Positions 12,325 to 23,900 of a stretch of 64,000 nt of DNA are shown one piece after another. How positions within the stretch are numbered: position 1 is the first letter of the stretch; each line of letters opens with the position of its first letter. The DNA is from Asterochloris sp. CNOR1 (Eukaryota > Chlorophyta > Trebouxiophyceae > Trebouxiales > Trebouxiaceae): assembly GCA_963969365.1 (NCBI GenBank), contig OZ017750.1, positions 248,001 through 312,000 of the forward strand, in the 5' to 3' direction. The translations under genes were made by a program, and so were the position numbers. The notes beneath the pieces are model-generated. The model was not told the DNA's origin and made no database searches. It was given only the letters and a program-made list of their open reading frames with translations.

Positions 12325-12590
12325 GGGGGTGGGGCAAGTCTTGGTCTTGTAAAGCTACGCTTGCAACTGCATCTAGGAGTTCCAGATTAGTCTGTTGAGC
12401 GCACGCATCTGGTCTGGGCCGAGCTGCTGGAGATAGGCATCTCAGCATCACATCACTGAAATCACTAAATGTTGAGGGAGGAGGGTGAAGGCAATGCAAG
12501 GATGTCACTTTAGTGTAGGGGCTCTGCAGTTGCATCTAGGAGTTCCAGATCTGACTCTTGAGCCCACCTGTCTGGTCCTCAAATCGAAAA
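12325..12590. repeat. Two-copy diverged duplication
   Basis: The block with GCATCTAGGAGTTCCAGAT followed by CTGTTGAGC/CTCTTGAGCCCACC and TCTGGTCC occurs near 12369 and again near 12532, about 163 bp apart. It is non-coding and lies between two arrays of another repeat family. Confidence 0.6.
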
Positions 12591-13169
12591 ATTGCAATGA
12601 CACTGGTTCTGGTAAAAAGCTGCTCGTTACGCTCATGCTGAGCTGCACGCTCTTTCACCAGCCTGTTGATTTCCTTGTGCTGGGCTCACAGGGGGCCAGC
12701 CTCTTCAAGCTCCTCAATCTCGCCCTCCACCCACAAACAGAAGTTCAGCAGCACCTGTGAACTCTGGATGTAAAGGTGCCACGCAAGTTCTTTCCACCTC
12801 ATGAACTCTGGCAATCCTGCACTCATCAAGACTGGCTGAGGGCAAGCTGACACAGTACACAGTGGTTCAGCTTGTGCAACACTGGCAAGCCTTCAGATCC
12901 TCACCTGGCTCAGTGAGCACCAATGCGTCTGTGCCTTAGTTTATTCACTCCTTCACCTTTGCAATACACTGAGGCAAAGCAGGGCTGCTTGGGGTTGCAC
13001 CACACAAGTCTGGCAAAAGCCTTGCCCAGCAGGAGAGGATTGTGCTGCGACAGCAGCGTCTGGGCATGAGTTTTCCAGTCAGTCAGAAGGAATTCGTCTC
13101 TTCTTTGCTGCCGCAGATCTGCATGGCCAACGACACACAGTCACATCAAGCAGACATTTGGCATGCGCA
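12591..13169. other. No gene recognised
   Basis: Non-repetitive sequence inside element copy 2. Open frames are short and show no recognisable motif or convincing splice pattern. Confidence 0.5.
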
Positions 13170-13440
13170 TATGAGGCACACCCCTCCCAACATGAGCCCC
13201 CCCTCACCTGCTTTTTGGTGATCATAGTGATGCTCAGACACACCAGCTCGGTTTGCCTTAGCACAGATTGATGTTGAGCAGAAGGGATGGACATGAGCAC
13301 ATGATCCCCCTCCCCTGGATTTTGGTGATTTTGGTGATGCTCAGACACTGAAACTTCAGCACAGACTGATGCTGAGCAGGACAATAGCGTGAGGACATGG
13401 GCCCCTCCTCCCCTGGCTTTTGAAGACTTTGAACAACTCA
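13170..13440. repeat. Second block of the element-internal tandem repeat family
   Basis: Two to three units match the family at 11840-12290: GTTTGCCTTAGCACAGATTG, ATGTTGAGCAGAAGGGATGG, ACATGAGCACATGA, then TTTTGGTGATTTTGGTGATG. It directly follows the small spliced gene on the minus strand. Confidence 0.65.
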
Positions 13441-13827
13441 CCTGCCCACTTAACAAATCACATCCTCTGCTCACCTCAAAGTCCTTCAAGCGAATGCGTG
13501 ATGGGTGTGACACTGCTGCTGATGCCTGAGCACTCGGCTTGGCCTGAATCTCCTCCTCCCGCTTCCTTTGCAGGGCAATGAGAGATGTGGGCCTGCAGGA
13601 GCCAAGGCCCTCGGTGAGCGGGAATGCCACTCACACACCTTCTGCGCCTTTGCTGCAGCTAGTGCCTCCTCATATTTTTGCTTCGTGATGCAGTTGCTGT
13701 CTGGGTCCTTCTCAGGGTCTGTCAGGAGGTCCCACCCCTTGCAATTGTATCTGCGCGGCTTCATGTGCGGCACGAAGTGTCCCCGCTGGTCACTGAAGTG
13801 GCGGCAGGCAGGGCAGCGTAATGGCAT
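13440..13827 (-). CDS. Small Cys/His protein inside element copy 2, function unknown
   Basis: Met at 13827 begins MPLRCPACRHFSDQRGHFVP, with C-x2-C and following His residues that could bind a metal, then YNCKGWDLLTDPEKDPDSNC. Exon 1 ends near 13639. Using the GTGTGA donor two bases further on, it joins in phase to an exon from 13592 with QRKREEEIQAKPSAQ and RIRLKDFE, ending at a GTGAGC donor near 13475. Using the first donor gives a second exon that ends in a stop. The charged second exon favours the former, so a further exon may exist. It may be an element accessory protein or a captured host gene. No family recognised. Confidence 0.5.
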
Positions 13828-14052
13828 GGTGTCCAGCGAACAACGGGGTGCCGGTCAGGAGGGCAGCTCATTTGACCTTTTCACGAATACTTTAGATCTC
13901 ATTATCACTCAAGAAGTCCAGGTGGGGCATGAGCACCATGACTGAGCTCTGCCGCGAAGCAGGCCTTTAAGGTTCACGCCATTGTCGCAGGGTATTACAT
14001 AGCCTAACATAGGTCATGCTACTTCCGGCGCCAAAGCGCAACGGTCATCAAC

Positions 14053-16309
14053 ATGCCTCGAGTGGTGCAGACTTCTAATGATGTTATGGAGCTCAAGGGC
14101 CTGCGCAGAAAGGTGATAGGCACTCGACCCTGTCTTCGGCCCTAAGGACGACGACTGCGCTCACGCTGAGACCTCTGCAGACAGGTGCCAGAGGAGCTAG
14201 GCCCAGAGGTCACCAAGAAGTTGGGTGGACCCGCCAAAGCTGCAGACGTCAGTCACTGATACAAGTTTTGAGGAGCCACTCATGCCTTTGCAGCTATTCC
14301 GATGCCACATGGCAGCTCTCTGATGCTGTCCCTTCTGACCAGAGCTGCTTGCTGACAGATCTTCTTCGATTGGACACGAGGCTTTGCAGGAGACCCCGAA
14401 ACGAAGGTGCTGCTGGTCGCTCATAAAGCCCACTTTGCGGCGACCCACAAGCGGCAGGTAAGAGTTCTCTGGCGGGTGTGCACAGTTGCCTGGCTGCTGC
14501 CCGACCCCACGCACTTAGCTCAATTGCCTCGCACAACGCACCTTCCTGCAGCTGGAGCCCCTACCATTCTGTTTGCCTCAATCCTGGCTTGCCGGTGCGC
14601 AGACTGCTGTGCCGGCCTGCACGTGCTCATCTTGGTGCTCTTGACAAGCTGAGTGACCTGCAGACTTGGAACTCTCCTGGCGTGTTCAGCATGCCTGGGG
14701 CATGCTGATGCAAAGCTAGTACGCCTCTCTTAGCCATGCACAACGTATCATTCACTTGCCCTGGGTGTCGCTGAAACAGGGTCACTGGCCAGGCAGGCAA
14801 CAGCGATGAGGCGCGTCCTTGGGCCACACAGGATGTACATGTAACACATTAGCGACTGCATGGACCAGGCTGCATGTGAGACTTCTGCAAAACATGAACG
14901 AGGCTATTGGTGCCATGCAGACCTGCCTTCTGGTTGCGTGCAGCAGATTGACTGCAGAAGTCTGTATGTTGAGGTGGCCATGGAGGGTGCTCAGCATGCC
15001 AAGTGGAGATGGTCAAACCGCGCCAGGCAGACACCAGTGTAGAGCGACACCTTATGGGGCATGCTGCAGATTGCTGTCACCCCCTGTCCCTCTCAAGAGA
15101 TCAATGCTGACAAGGTTCGTGCAGGCGCCATTACTGAAACAGGGGTCTACCCATGCAGGTTGCAGTCGTGAGGTACCTCGTTGGCGGGCCCAGCGTACTG
15201 AAGGCGGAGGACTTGATACGGCAGAATGCTAAGATGGCAAGGAAGACTGATGGACTGAGGCTGTCGCTGGACATGCTCCAGAAAGCACACCAGGACCTTG
15301 TCAATGTGCTCAGGGATTCAGGATGCTCAAAGGTACCCAAGATCATGCGTGTCTCTCTCTGGGCACTGGGATCTCGGCAGAGAATCTACTGTTCCACACG
15401 ATGTGTCTGAAGGAAGGCTGTTCACTCAGTGGATGCTTCAGGACCAGGGTTCTCAACACATCAGCTGCTTGCACTGTGGGGCTTCCCAAGGGTGCGTTGG
15501 GTGGTGAGGTTCTTTGGGACTGGGATCTCCACAGAGCAGCTGGTTGCCATGGGAGCACTCTGGGGTTGCTTAGAGGTGCTGGTGGATCCTCTAGTCTCTT
15601 CTGGGAGCAGGAGAATCAAGGGAGCGATCTACTTGTCTGCTCAGGACTAGACTTCATGCCCAACATGATGCCTGCCTTGCACATGGCCCTTTTCATGGGG
15701 CCAACTGTCATGTCTTGGCTTCGAGATGCATGGCAGGGGATCATCCTTGAGCCATTTGAGGGCCAAAGTGCACCCTTGCCTTCATCAACCCCACACTGCC
15801 TGCCCCAAGCAAAAAGCGGCGGGGCCACATGCTTGACTGGTGCTCCATGCAACGCCTGCACTGCTTGCCCTGCAGAGATGCAGATGCAGTTGCTTAGGTC
15901 GGCTTCAAGCTGAGCCTGCAAACGGTCTGACCTGCCAGGGGTTGCTTCAGGGGCAGCCATGTGTTCTCCCTCCCCCACCAAATCTCTGCTGCCTGCTCCA
16001 CAAGAGGTTGCTGAGGAGGCAACTGCTTGGTGGGCACTACATGCTGAGCCCATGCTGCCTGCCTTGCAACAAGGTCGACTAGGCGTCTGACAACTTTGCC
16101 AATGGATGGAACTACTGCTGCCTGCCCTGCAGGATGCTGTTGAGTGGACTGTGCATGCACCTCTGCTCACAGTTGACTGGATGCTGGTATGTCTGCAGGA
16201 AGTTGTTGTGGAGGCAACCCAGCGGGCGCTGGAGCTTGAGGAGGGCTGGAAGCAGGTCCGAGCACACCCCACAAAGAAGCATATCTGTTCCTGCTGCAGC
16301 GTGCAGTGA
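14053..16309 (+). CDS. Multi-exon protein of unknown function
   Basis: ATG at 14053 starts MPRVVQTSNDVMELKGLRRK and ends at a GTGATA donor (14112). The next exon (14185-14250) gives VPEELGPEVTKKLGGPAKAA. A convincing exon at about 15157-15332 encodes a helical, charged stretch (KAEDLIRQNAKMARKTDGLR, then DMLQKAHQDLVNVLRDSG). Candidate exons follow near 15649 (DFMPNMMPALHMALFMGPTV) and 16199-16309, which ends EEGWKQVRAHPTKKHICSCC with a stop at 16309. The exon order between 14250 and 15157 is uncertain. The predicted chain is largely alpha-helical. I do not recognise the family. The gene starts about 30 bp beyond the right terminus of element copy 2. Confidence 0.45.
15990..16225 (+). repeat. 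Decayed copy of the last exon's acceptor and start in its intron
   Basis: The last-exon start at 16199 (ctgcag, then GAAGTTGTTGTGGAGGCAAC) has a related stretch at 15999-16024 (aagag, then GTTGCTGAGGAGGCAACTGC), about 200 bp upstream in the preceding intron. Confidence 0.5.
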
Positions 16310-16319
16310 CCTGGATGCA

Positions 16320-16840
16320 TAGTGGCAGCTCTATGATGTGCCTGCAGCTCAGCAGACCACAGGCCCACATGGCAGGCCAGCAGCGTGCAGCTCATTGTAG
16401 GTTGCTGCTCAGGTGCAGCTCTCAGCATTCTGTCGGAAAGCTTTGGTCTCTTCAGCGCCCAGTCTCAGCTTTGTATGCAGCAAGAACTGCAGCCTCGACA
16501 CAGACACCGCTTCCTTTGAACCTGGCCATCTGCATGACAGGACAGGACCATCCCCAAGACCATATTGCCAGCCATGACTGCTGCAGCATGAGCTGATGCT
16601 GCACATAAGCAGTGCCTGACATGCATGTCTATCTTTGCCATGTCACAGACTCTCAGGGCACTGGTTTCTGATCTGCTGTTCATTGCTTGTCAGTTGCCGT
16701 GGTTGGGTTGCCTATGTGACGTTGCAAATTTGCAACTGACTGCGGGAACATACAATACTAGCCAGTTGGCTTGCTGCACCACACTCTGACCAAATTTTGC
16801 TGTTCAGAAAAGACCATCTGGAGCCAGGAATTGTGTAGCT
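16320..16840. other. No gene recognised
   Basis: Sequence between two small plus-strand genes. There are only short open frames on both strands and no recognisable motif. Confidence 0.5.
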
Positions 16841-16844
16841 TTTC

Positions 16845-16925
16845 AATGTGCAGAGATCAATGTGCAGTGCCTACGGAGCAGGCCTCATATTTCACGCCAT
16901 GTTGCGGCCATGTTGCGAGGCGTCA
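16845..16925 (-). other. Possible degenerate terminus of the HUH-like element
   Basis: The stretch ggagcaggcctcatatttca followed by cgccatgttgcgg and gcgtcacatggc resembles the element termini at 1715-1760 (ggagcaggcctttgggtctg) and 13960-14010. The match is short and partly palindromic, so it could be chance. As with copy 2, it sits upstream of a gene start. Confidence 0.3.
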
Positions 16926-17007
16926 CATGGCTCAATTTCGGTCACAAGAAAGTTTGTGGTCCGCTCTGCGCTCAAGGGCTTGCCCTCGCCCTCGCCCTCG
17001 CGCTCGA

Positions 17008-17370
17008 ATGGCAGCTCCAAAACTATCCAAACAAGCTCAGAAGTTTGGCCAGTGGTTACGGGATTATGCCCAACTCTTGGGCGCCATTGGTGGCCGAGTG
17101 GCTGTTGCAGCCGCTGGCATAGCCTACATCACCGCAAGAATAGTGGGGCTCACCAGCGAAGTGCAAAAGGAGCGCGAACTGAGGGAGCTTGCCGTTCAAG
17201 CAGCTGTGGCCCAGGGGGAGGCCAAAGCTGCTGAAGCTGAGGCCAAAATGGCGGACAGACTCTTTGATGCGAGCTTTGCTGAGGAATTCAAAGAGTGGAG
17301 GGGGGACAGGCTCAAGACAGGAAACACAACAGATCAAACAAAAACGCTTGATTGTTTTGATGTGCAATGA
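17008..17370 (+). CDS. Small helical protein of unknown function
   Basis: ATG at 17008 begins MAAPKLSKQAQKFGQWLRDY, then an Ala/Gly/Ile-rich stretch around residues 25-50 (GGRVAVAAAGIAYITARIVG) that could be a membrane or amphipathic helix. A long charged helix follows, rich in Glu, Ala and Lys (QGEAKAAEAEAKMADRLFDA), a likely coiled coil. The stop is at 17370, giving 120 residues. The last 15 or so codons (NTTDQTKTLDCF) may be unspliced intron. A (CCCTCG)n stretch lies just before the ATG (16981-17005). No family recognised. Confidence 0.5.
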   Translation: MAAPKLSKQAQKFGQWLRDYAQLLGAIGGRVAVAAAGIAYITARIVGLTSEVQKERELRELAVQAAVAQGEAKAAEAEAKMADRLFDASFAEEFKEWRGDRLKTGNTTDQTKTLDCFDVQ

Positions 17371-17441
17371 ACATCTGGAAAGCATGCAAACCCCTTCACA
17401 AGTGCATATTCCAGAAGTCTCGCTGCGCGACAGAACCTCTA

Positions 17442-17820
17442 GCCTGTTGCAGGGGCAGAGTGCTGCCAGCGGGTGCTTCACTGCCTCTCGGCCATTGCCC
17501 AACATGGGCAGAGCTGCACCTGGGGTGCAGGCAAGCTGAGCATTCATGCATCTCCAGCTGCTGCTGGCACCATCAGCCTGTTGCAGGGGCCGAGTGCTGC
17601 CAGTGGGTGCTTCACTGCCTCTGGGCTATTGCCCAACATGGTCAGAGCTGCAGCTGGGGTACAAGCAAGTTCAGCAGTCAGCATTCATTCATCTCCAGCT
17701 TCTGCTGGCACCATCAGCCCGTTGCAGGGGCCGAGTGCTGCCAGTGGGTGCTTCACTGCCTCTGGGCCAGTGCCCAACTTTTGGGGCTGCAGCGGGGCTG
17801 CAGGCAAGCTCAGCATCCAG
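17442..17820 (+). repeat. Three-unit tandem array (about 134-141 bp)
   Basis: Units start at 17442, 17576 and 17717 with GCC(T/C)GTTGCAGGGGC, followed by CGAGTGCTGCCAGTGGGTGC, TTCACTGCCTCTGGGC and CAACATGG. Units 2 and 3 are closest. The frames are open across the array but change with the unit length, so coding is unlikely. It ends about 110 bp before the EEP start codon. Confidence 0.85.
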
Positions 17821-17928
17821 CCCATGAATTAGGTCAACAGATGTGGTGCATGCAAATGTAACAGTGGACCAATTCAGTCACAACAACAATTCACTTTCTC
17901 TGGCAACCAGTCAGCAAATCAACCTCAT

Positions 17929-20900
17929 ATGACCACACTGCCCAAGCCCGGGCAGATCATTCAACATGACTTTCGAAACACAGCTCGCTCCGCATCACCA
18001 AGGGGCCAGCCCATCAAATTGCTTCAGGTCTGCTGTTACATGATCCCTACAGCATTGGCAAGCAGCATTGCTCACATCCATGTGCCTTCTGCAGTGGAAC
18101 ATCGAGCGGGGCTACAAGCTGCCAGACATCATTGCACAGATGCAGCAGGTACAGGCGGATGTCATCGCATTGCAGGAGATAGACATTGGCTGCAAACGCT
18201 CTGGGAGTATTGATACAGGTGAGGCAGAGCAGACCTGAAGAGCATCCTGCAATTGTTTCAGGGCAGGCAAGCAATCCTGCAATGCTGTCCATGGCGGGCA
18301 AGACATCCTCAACGCTGTTCGTGACAGGCGGGCATTGCTGGCCTGCAGGCGTGGAGATTGCAAAGGCGCTCCAGCTCAACTATGCTTTCTTCTGCGAGTT
18401 TGAGGAGCTGGAGTCGCCCAAAAGGTCTCCAGAAACGCAGGCAAGCAGAGTATTGGCAATGACTATGTTTGCTGACTGAGTTAGCTGCAACGTGAGGGCT
18501 GGGTTGCTATTGCTTCAGACAGTCCCAAAGCATGAACTTCTGTTGTCTGGGCCACCAGCCAAACCTCCCCGCACAACAGCAGCAGCCAGCCTGGAAGGAT
18601 TGCCATCTGTGCAGGGTGGTGGCGTTCATGGGAATGCGATCCTCAGCAAATTTGATATGCAAGACGTCAGGCTGGTGCGACACAAGTGAGCAGGGATTGA
18701 CTGCAGGGGACTTGAACAAAGAGGCAGACTGCTGAAAGGGGGGGAGCAAGGAGAACTCATTGTACAGGCATGCGCATTGTTGGCTCCAGCACAGTCTTCG
18801 ACACAGAAGGCTGGGTTGCAGAGAAGCCTCGGGTGGTTCCTGAGAGGGCCACCTCACATCATCTTGCATCCTCGCCTGTTGAGGTCGTTCAAGGCCTTGG
18901 CATGGGCTTTAACAACCTCCCAGGTGGAGCTGCTGGCTGTGTCTGGCTGCCCTGGCAGGGACCCTGGTGCTGCAGCACCACCTAGCAGACCTGGCACCCC
19001 AGGCCCTGGCCCCAACCCTGCAAAGCATGGGGCCAGTCACACTCCACGGCTGGCCTGTTGCAATCAACTGCTGAGGAACAGGGAACATGCGAAGCAATGG
19101 CTGCATACAAGGAAGACTTGCATGTGCAGCCATGCCTGCCATCAGCATGCGATGCCTGACCCTGGTGACTGCCAACCTCAGCCAGTCCGATGATGCATCA
19201 TGGGCGGCAATCAGACAGTGTTGTTCAGCAGCATGCTGCACCACTCGCCTCTGGTGCAGTGGTGTGGGGTGTGCCCCACATGGTGGCCCCATCTGCCTCC
19301 TGTGAAGTAACAATCATGAAGCGCACCTGGCGCCTCGTCGTCACCCACCAGCTCCATGACAGAGCCAGTCTCGCTGGGCCGCTGTGCAGCAGCTGTCTCT
19401 GCTGCCTGGGCAGCGGCAGAGGCCTCCTGCACGGCCTCGTCCGCCCGCAGCTTGTCGTTCTCTGCCTGGATGGCTGGGCCGGGACTGCTGGGGTAGACTG
19501 TGGTGCCATCCCAGTCTGGCGTCTCTGAGCTGCCTATCAGCCAGAAGCAGCTGCCTGCGATGTTGTGCCCAGCCCGCGCATGGGCCAGTATCCGCTCATA
19601 TACCTGACATGGACACATGAAGGGTGAGGTGGGACCAGGACAATGCTGCTCCTCGGACCAGACTCACTGAATATGCTGGACTGACCACAGCATACAGGCG
19701 TTCCATGGCATCACAGCATGCGGATGGACATAAAATCCCAAAACTCTCTGGGCTTGCAGCCATGCAAGCAGCTAAGCAGAGGTGTTGCCCTGTTTTAGCC
19801 ACGTTATTGCTATTGTGACATCAGGCACAAAGAGCTTTGGTACAATGCTGGAAGTAGCTGACCCTGTCATAGAAGGCAACCCTGACAGCCCCATCTGGCG
19901 TCTTCCCAAACTCTGCGACCACCAGGGGCTTCCTGAGCTGCCTGCTGCACAGGTCCACGTGGCAGTTTATCCAGCGCCGGGTGAACTGCCACTTGCGGTC
20001 CTCGTCAGCTTGCTTGAGCCAGTGGTCCGGCCTGCATCGTAGCCGCAAGGAGTGAGCACACCCTCCAGTGGTCCGGACTGCGCCGTGGCCGCAAGGACCG
20101 AGCACACCCTCCAGTGGTCCGGCCTGCGCCGTGGCCGCAAGGACCGAGCACACCCTCCAGTGGTCCGGCCTGCGCCGTGGCCGCAAGGACCGAGCACACC
20201 CTCCAGTGGTCCGGCCTGCATCGTGGCCGCAAGTACTGAGCGCACCCTGCAGTGGACGTCCCACCTGCACTGGAGCCGCAAGGAGTGAGCACACCCTTGC
20301 CTGCACCACGTGTGAGCTGGCTTCCTGTCGAGCTCCTGCTACAGCAAGCACCTCAAGCCTTTGAGATGCTGCACATCAGCGATGCCTCATGTGCCAGGCA
20401 TTGCTGCTGCTGCAGACAGCCCTGAGCGGGTGCTAGGCTGCCTGCAGAGCGCCGGGTGTGAGCTGGCTTCCTGCTGAAGTTTTGCAGGCACGCTGCGCTT
20501 GGCCATGTCACTCCGTAGGGATGCTGCACTTCTGCACTGCATCATGTGCTAGGTGCACTGCCTGGGTGCCAGAGGCAGCAGCGAGCTGGCCAGCCCAGCT
20601 GGGGCAGCACCTTCCTGTAGACAGTCACTGCAAGACAGTCTTGCAGGGTGGTTGTGACCACCAACTGCAAGCAGGTGAAGGGCATAGCCCACCCAAGGTC
20701 GAGCTGGAGTTGACAGTGGCCCAACTCTGGTTGGGACTTGTAGCCAGCCCAGTTTCTGGGTAAACGCAGGCTGCAACACAGGTTGGCAGAACTGACTTGT
20801 ATGGGGGAATGACCACTGCAGCGTGCTCTCAAGCCAGGCCGAGAGGTGCTGGGAGGCTCACCAGCAGTGGATTGTGGTGAAGTCGATGTGGGGGCTGGAG

Positions 20901-23900
20901 TGGTTGCGCAGAAAGTCGCAGCCATTCTCCATTGCGTTGTAGGGGTTGTCATTTAGCAGATCTGCAGGGCAATGCCCCTCTATGCCTCAGCATCAGCCTT
21001 GGCAAATGGCTTCCATTCCTCAGCATCAGGGCAAAGGCAAATGGCATCCAGTCCTCAACACCAGCTCAGGCAAATGGGCAGGTGGACTGGCAAGTGGGAG
21101 TGGCCAAATGTCACAAGACACATGCCACGTCAGTTGCTTGCTGGAACTCTCTGGTCTCCCCTTTCTGCCAGTCCTGTCCCCTGCCACTGGCCTGTGGCCA
21201 GAGCTGTCCCAGGTAGCTCCCTCACCAGGCAACAGACACTGCTGGGGGAAAGGGGAGGAGCGAGCGACCTCATCCAAAATGATGAACAACTTCAGCAAAC
21301 CTCTGCCCATTTGTCTACTGCCATTGGCCTGCGGCCAGAGCTGCCGGGGCAGGCCAGGCTTTCAGCAGGCAGCAGACACTGCACCTGGGGGGTTTAGGGT
21401 GCAGGACTGGCACATGGCTGCTCACACCACCACCCTACAGCTGACCTGGAGTGGAGCTGCCCAAAAAACCCTCAGCGCCCACGGTGACGAGGTGGTTGGG
21501 GTCGATGCTCTTGAGGAACTCTGCGGTGGCATCTATCCAGCCCTGCAGGCTGCTGCCTGAGTAGTCGCCGTCACAGCGCGGCTCGTTGGACAGCGACCAC
21601 GCAAGAATCGTGGGGTCGTCCCTGCAACAGACCACTGCTGGTGCTTGGCTGCATGCCTGCTCACTCGCACATGCCTGCAGCTTGCAGTTCGCGCATGCAT
21701 GTTCAAGTTGCACCATGACGCGCATGCATGAAGACATGCCAGGATGGTGGGCTCGTCCCTGCCCATGCTGACGCATCATGGTGCAACCTGAACAACAAGA
21801 CACGCCAGAAGGGTGGGCTTGTCACTGCAAGGACCTGCTGCTGGTGCACTTGCAGGCACCTTGAGCAGCAGGGCTTGTTTGCGCAGGTGCTCACATGGCA
21901 TGCGGTGACGAAGTCTACGCTGAGCACGCAGGATGGCTACTTGCAGGGACATTTGCAGTGTACAGCAGTGGTGTCCTCAGCTAGAGACCATCAGCCTACC
22001 TGTATGGGACCCCTGTGTAGGTGTTCACTCTGCTTGTGATGGTTGCCTGTGATGCAAAAGGCCTGTATCAGCACCTGATAGCAGTCGCTGGCAGCACAGG
22101 CTCTGTGCATGTGCAATCCCAATCATGCAAAGGGGGCAGCTGTGGCATGGCATCGACACAGTGTGCATGCAGTGCCTGCCCATGCCAAGCACTGGGCCAC
22201 GTCTGGAACCTGCGCACGAGAAAGTTCTGGAAGACGTCCTGACACTGCGGATCTGCATAGAAAGCCTGTGCTTTGGGCTCTGTTGGTGGCTCCACATGGC
22301 GCCGTTGGCAGCTCCACCTGTCACACAAGCAGTAAGAAAGCTTGAATCCCTCGCCACATGTTGCATTTCAGTGACCAATACACCCCAGTAGCAAATGTGC
22401 ATTGTGGGGTGCATGCCTGCAGCACTTGAGTGCCAGGACACAAGCCGCCACACTGGATAGCGATGACTTTGCATCACAATGCCCTGCCTGACACCCACAG
22501 AGCAAGTGGGATGCAGGGGTCTGGAGCAGCGTGACCCCTCACCTGACATACTGCGGCATACCCCCAAAATGGTGCCAGTAGTTGCTCAAGGCCAGTATGA
22601 GGCGCAGGTTGCGCTTGCCTGCCTCAGCGATCACATAGTCCAGCCCCTTGAACACCTTCTCTGAGAAAACACCTGCATGAGGCATGAGGCACATGATGCA
22701 ACATGTTGCAGCACCACCTCGATCTGAAGCTTTGCGGACAGAAACCATTTGCACAACGCAGGTAGCGCTGGAAGGAGCCCTGCACCTGTATCAGGGCTGC
22801 CTGCATGCTGCTGCTGGCTATCAAAAGCCACCTGCACCCAGGCAGCCATCATGTGCAGGTCTATCCTGTGCAGGTCTGGGTGCTGCAAGACACCGCATGC
22901 AAGATGTAGCTGGCTCTAGGACGAGCCCTGCACATGTGTCAGGGCTGCCCGTATGCTGCTGCTGGCTCTTGAGACCCACCTGCACCCAGAGAGCCATGTG
23001 CATCATGTGCAGGTCTGGGTGCTGCAAGACACCGCATGCAACATTGTAGCTGGCTTTGAAACCAGCCCTGCACATGTGTCAGGGCTGCCCGCATGCTACT
23101 GCTGGCTCCTGAGACCCACCTACACCCAGAGAGCCATGTGTGACATGTGCAGCTTTGCCCCAGCCTGAGGTCTTGCGTGCATGGAGGCCACAGGCAGGTC
23201 AACAGCTGGCCAACAGTTCAGCGGAGGCTATCTGCAACTGCAGCTGGCTTTGGAAAACACGCCTGCAGCAGGGAGCCATCTGCACATACTTATTCCTGCA
23301 TCTGGGAATTTCTGACTTGCTCATAGACAGTGGTTATGAGCCTGGCCGCTGGAAGGCCAATGCATGCTGCAGCTGGTTGGGGCCAGCTTGTCAGCTCTGT
23401 GCTGCAGCTGCCTTGGCAGAGCCATGCCCGGCACGGTAATCAGCACCTGCTGAGCCTGAAGCTGCTGGAGGGGCCGGCGATCACCATTTGCTCACTTACA
23501 ACCAGACTGCGCAAGCCTTGCTGCTCAGCTCGCTGCTCAGCTCGTGGCAGCTGCAGTGCCAAGGCCAGGGGGTATGCTGAGCATGGGGCGCCAACCCCGA
23601 CTGCACTGGCCTTACTGCCCAGCACTGCGCCGAGTGCAATGCTCAGCTTAGGGTGCGCACCTGCCTCTGGCTGCAATGCATTCCATTCTGAGCCTTCTCC
23701 AAAGGCCCAGGTCCGCAGCACTGTCAGGCCAGCCCCCTTAACAGCATCCAACACCTCGCACACCATGGGCTGCATGTTTGCCTCAGCCGCTCTGGTCTGC
23801 ATGCATGTGCAGGAGCACTTGGCTCTGGAAGGCAAAATGGAGCTAAGAGTGAGCAGCAGAAAATAAACATCGCATGACAGTGTCAGCAGCCAGCATTTGT

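Larger units (their letters stand above)
10067..14020 (-). mobile_element. HUH-like element, copy 2 (longer copy)
   Basis: Both flanks and the ORF match copy 1. The left flank begins with the same TCACAT/GTGACAT-rich block (10067-10160), only about 60 bp after the stop of the recombinase gene. The right terminus (about 13905-14020) matches 1660-1785. Between ORF and terminus the copy carries tandem repeats (11840-13440) and a small spliced gene (13440-13827), neither seen in copy 1. Either copy 1 lost them by deletion or they are insertions in copy 2. Confidence 0.7.

Noticed and set aside
15616-16428. 270-codon open frame on the minus strand
   Set aside because: It is Ser/Cys/His-rich with no domain, and it lies across plus-strand exons and a repeat. 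It looks like a GC-rich shadow frame.
17442-17820. Repeat protein read from the three-unit array
   Set aside because: All three frames stay open, but unit lengths (134 and 141) are not equal multiples of three and no start or splice signals frame it.
20005-20351. Arg/His-rich repetitive ORFs across the 46-bp array
   Set aside because: A 46-bp period shifts frame each unit. The array is intronic apart from the terminal unit, and only the exon at 20031-19863 fits the mannanase.
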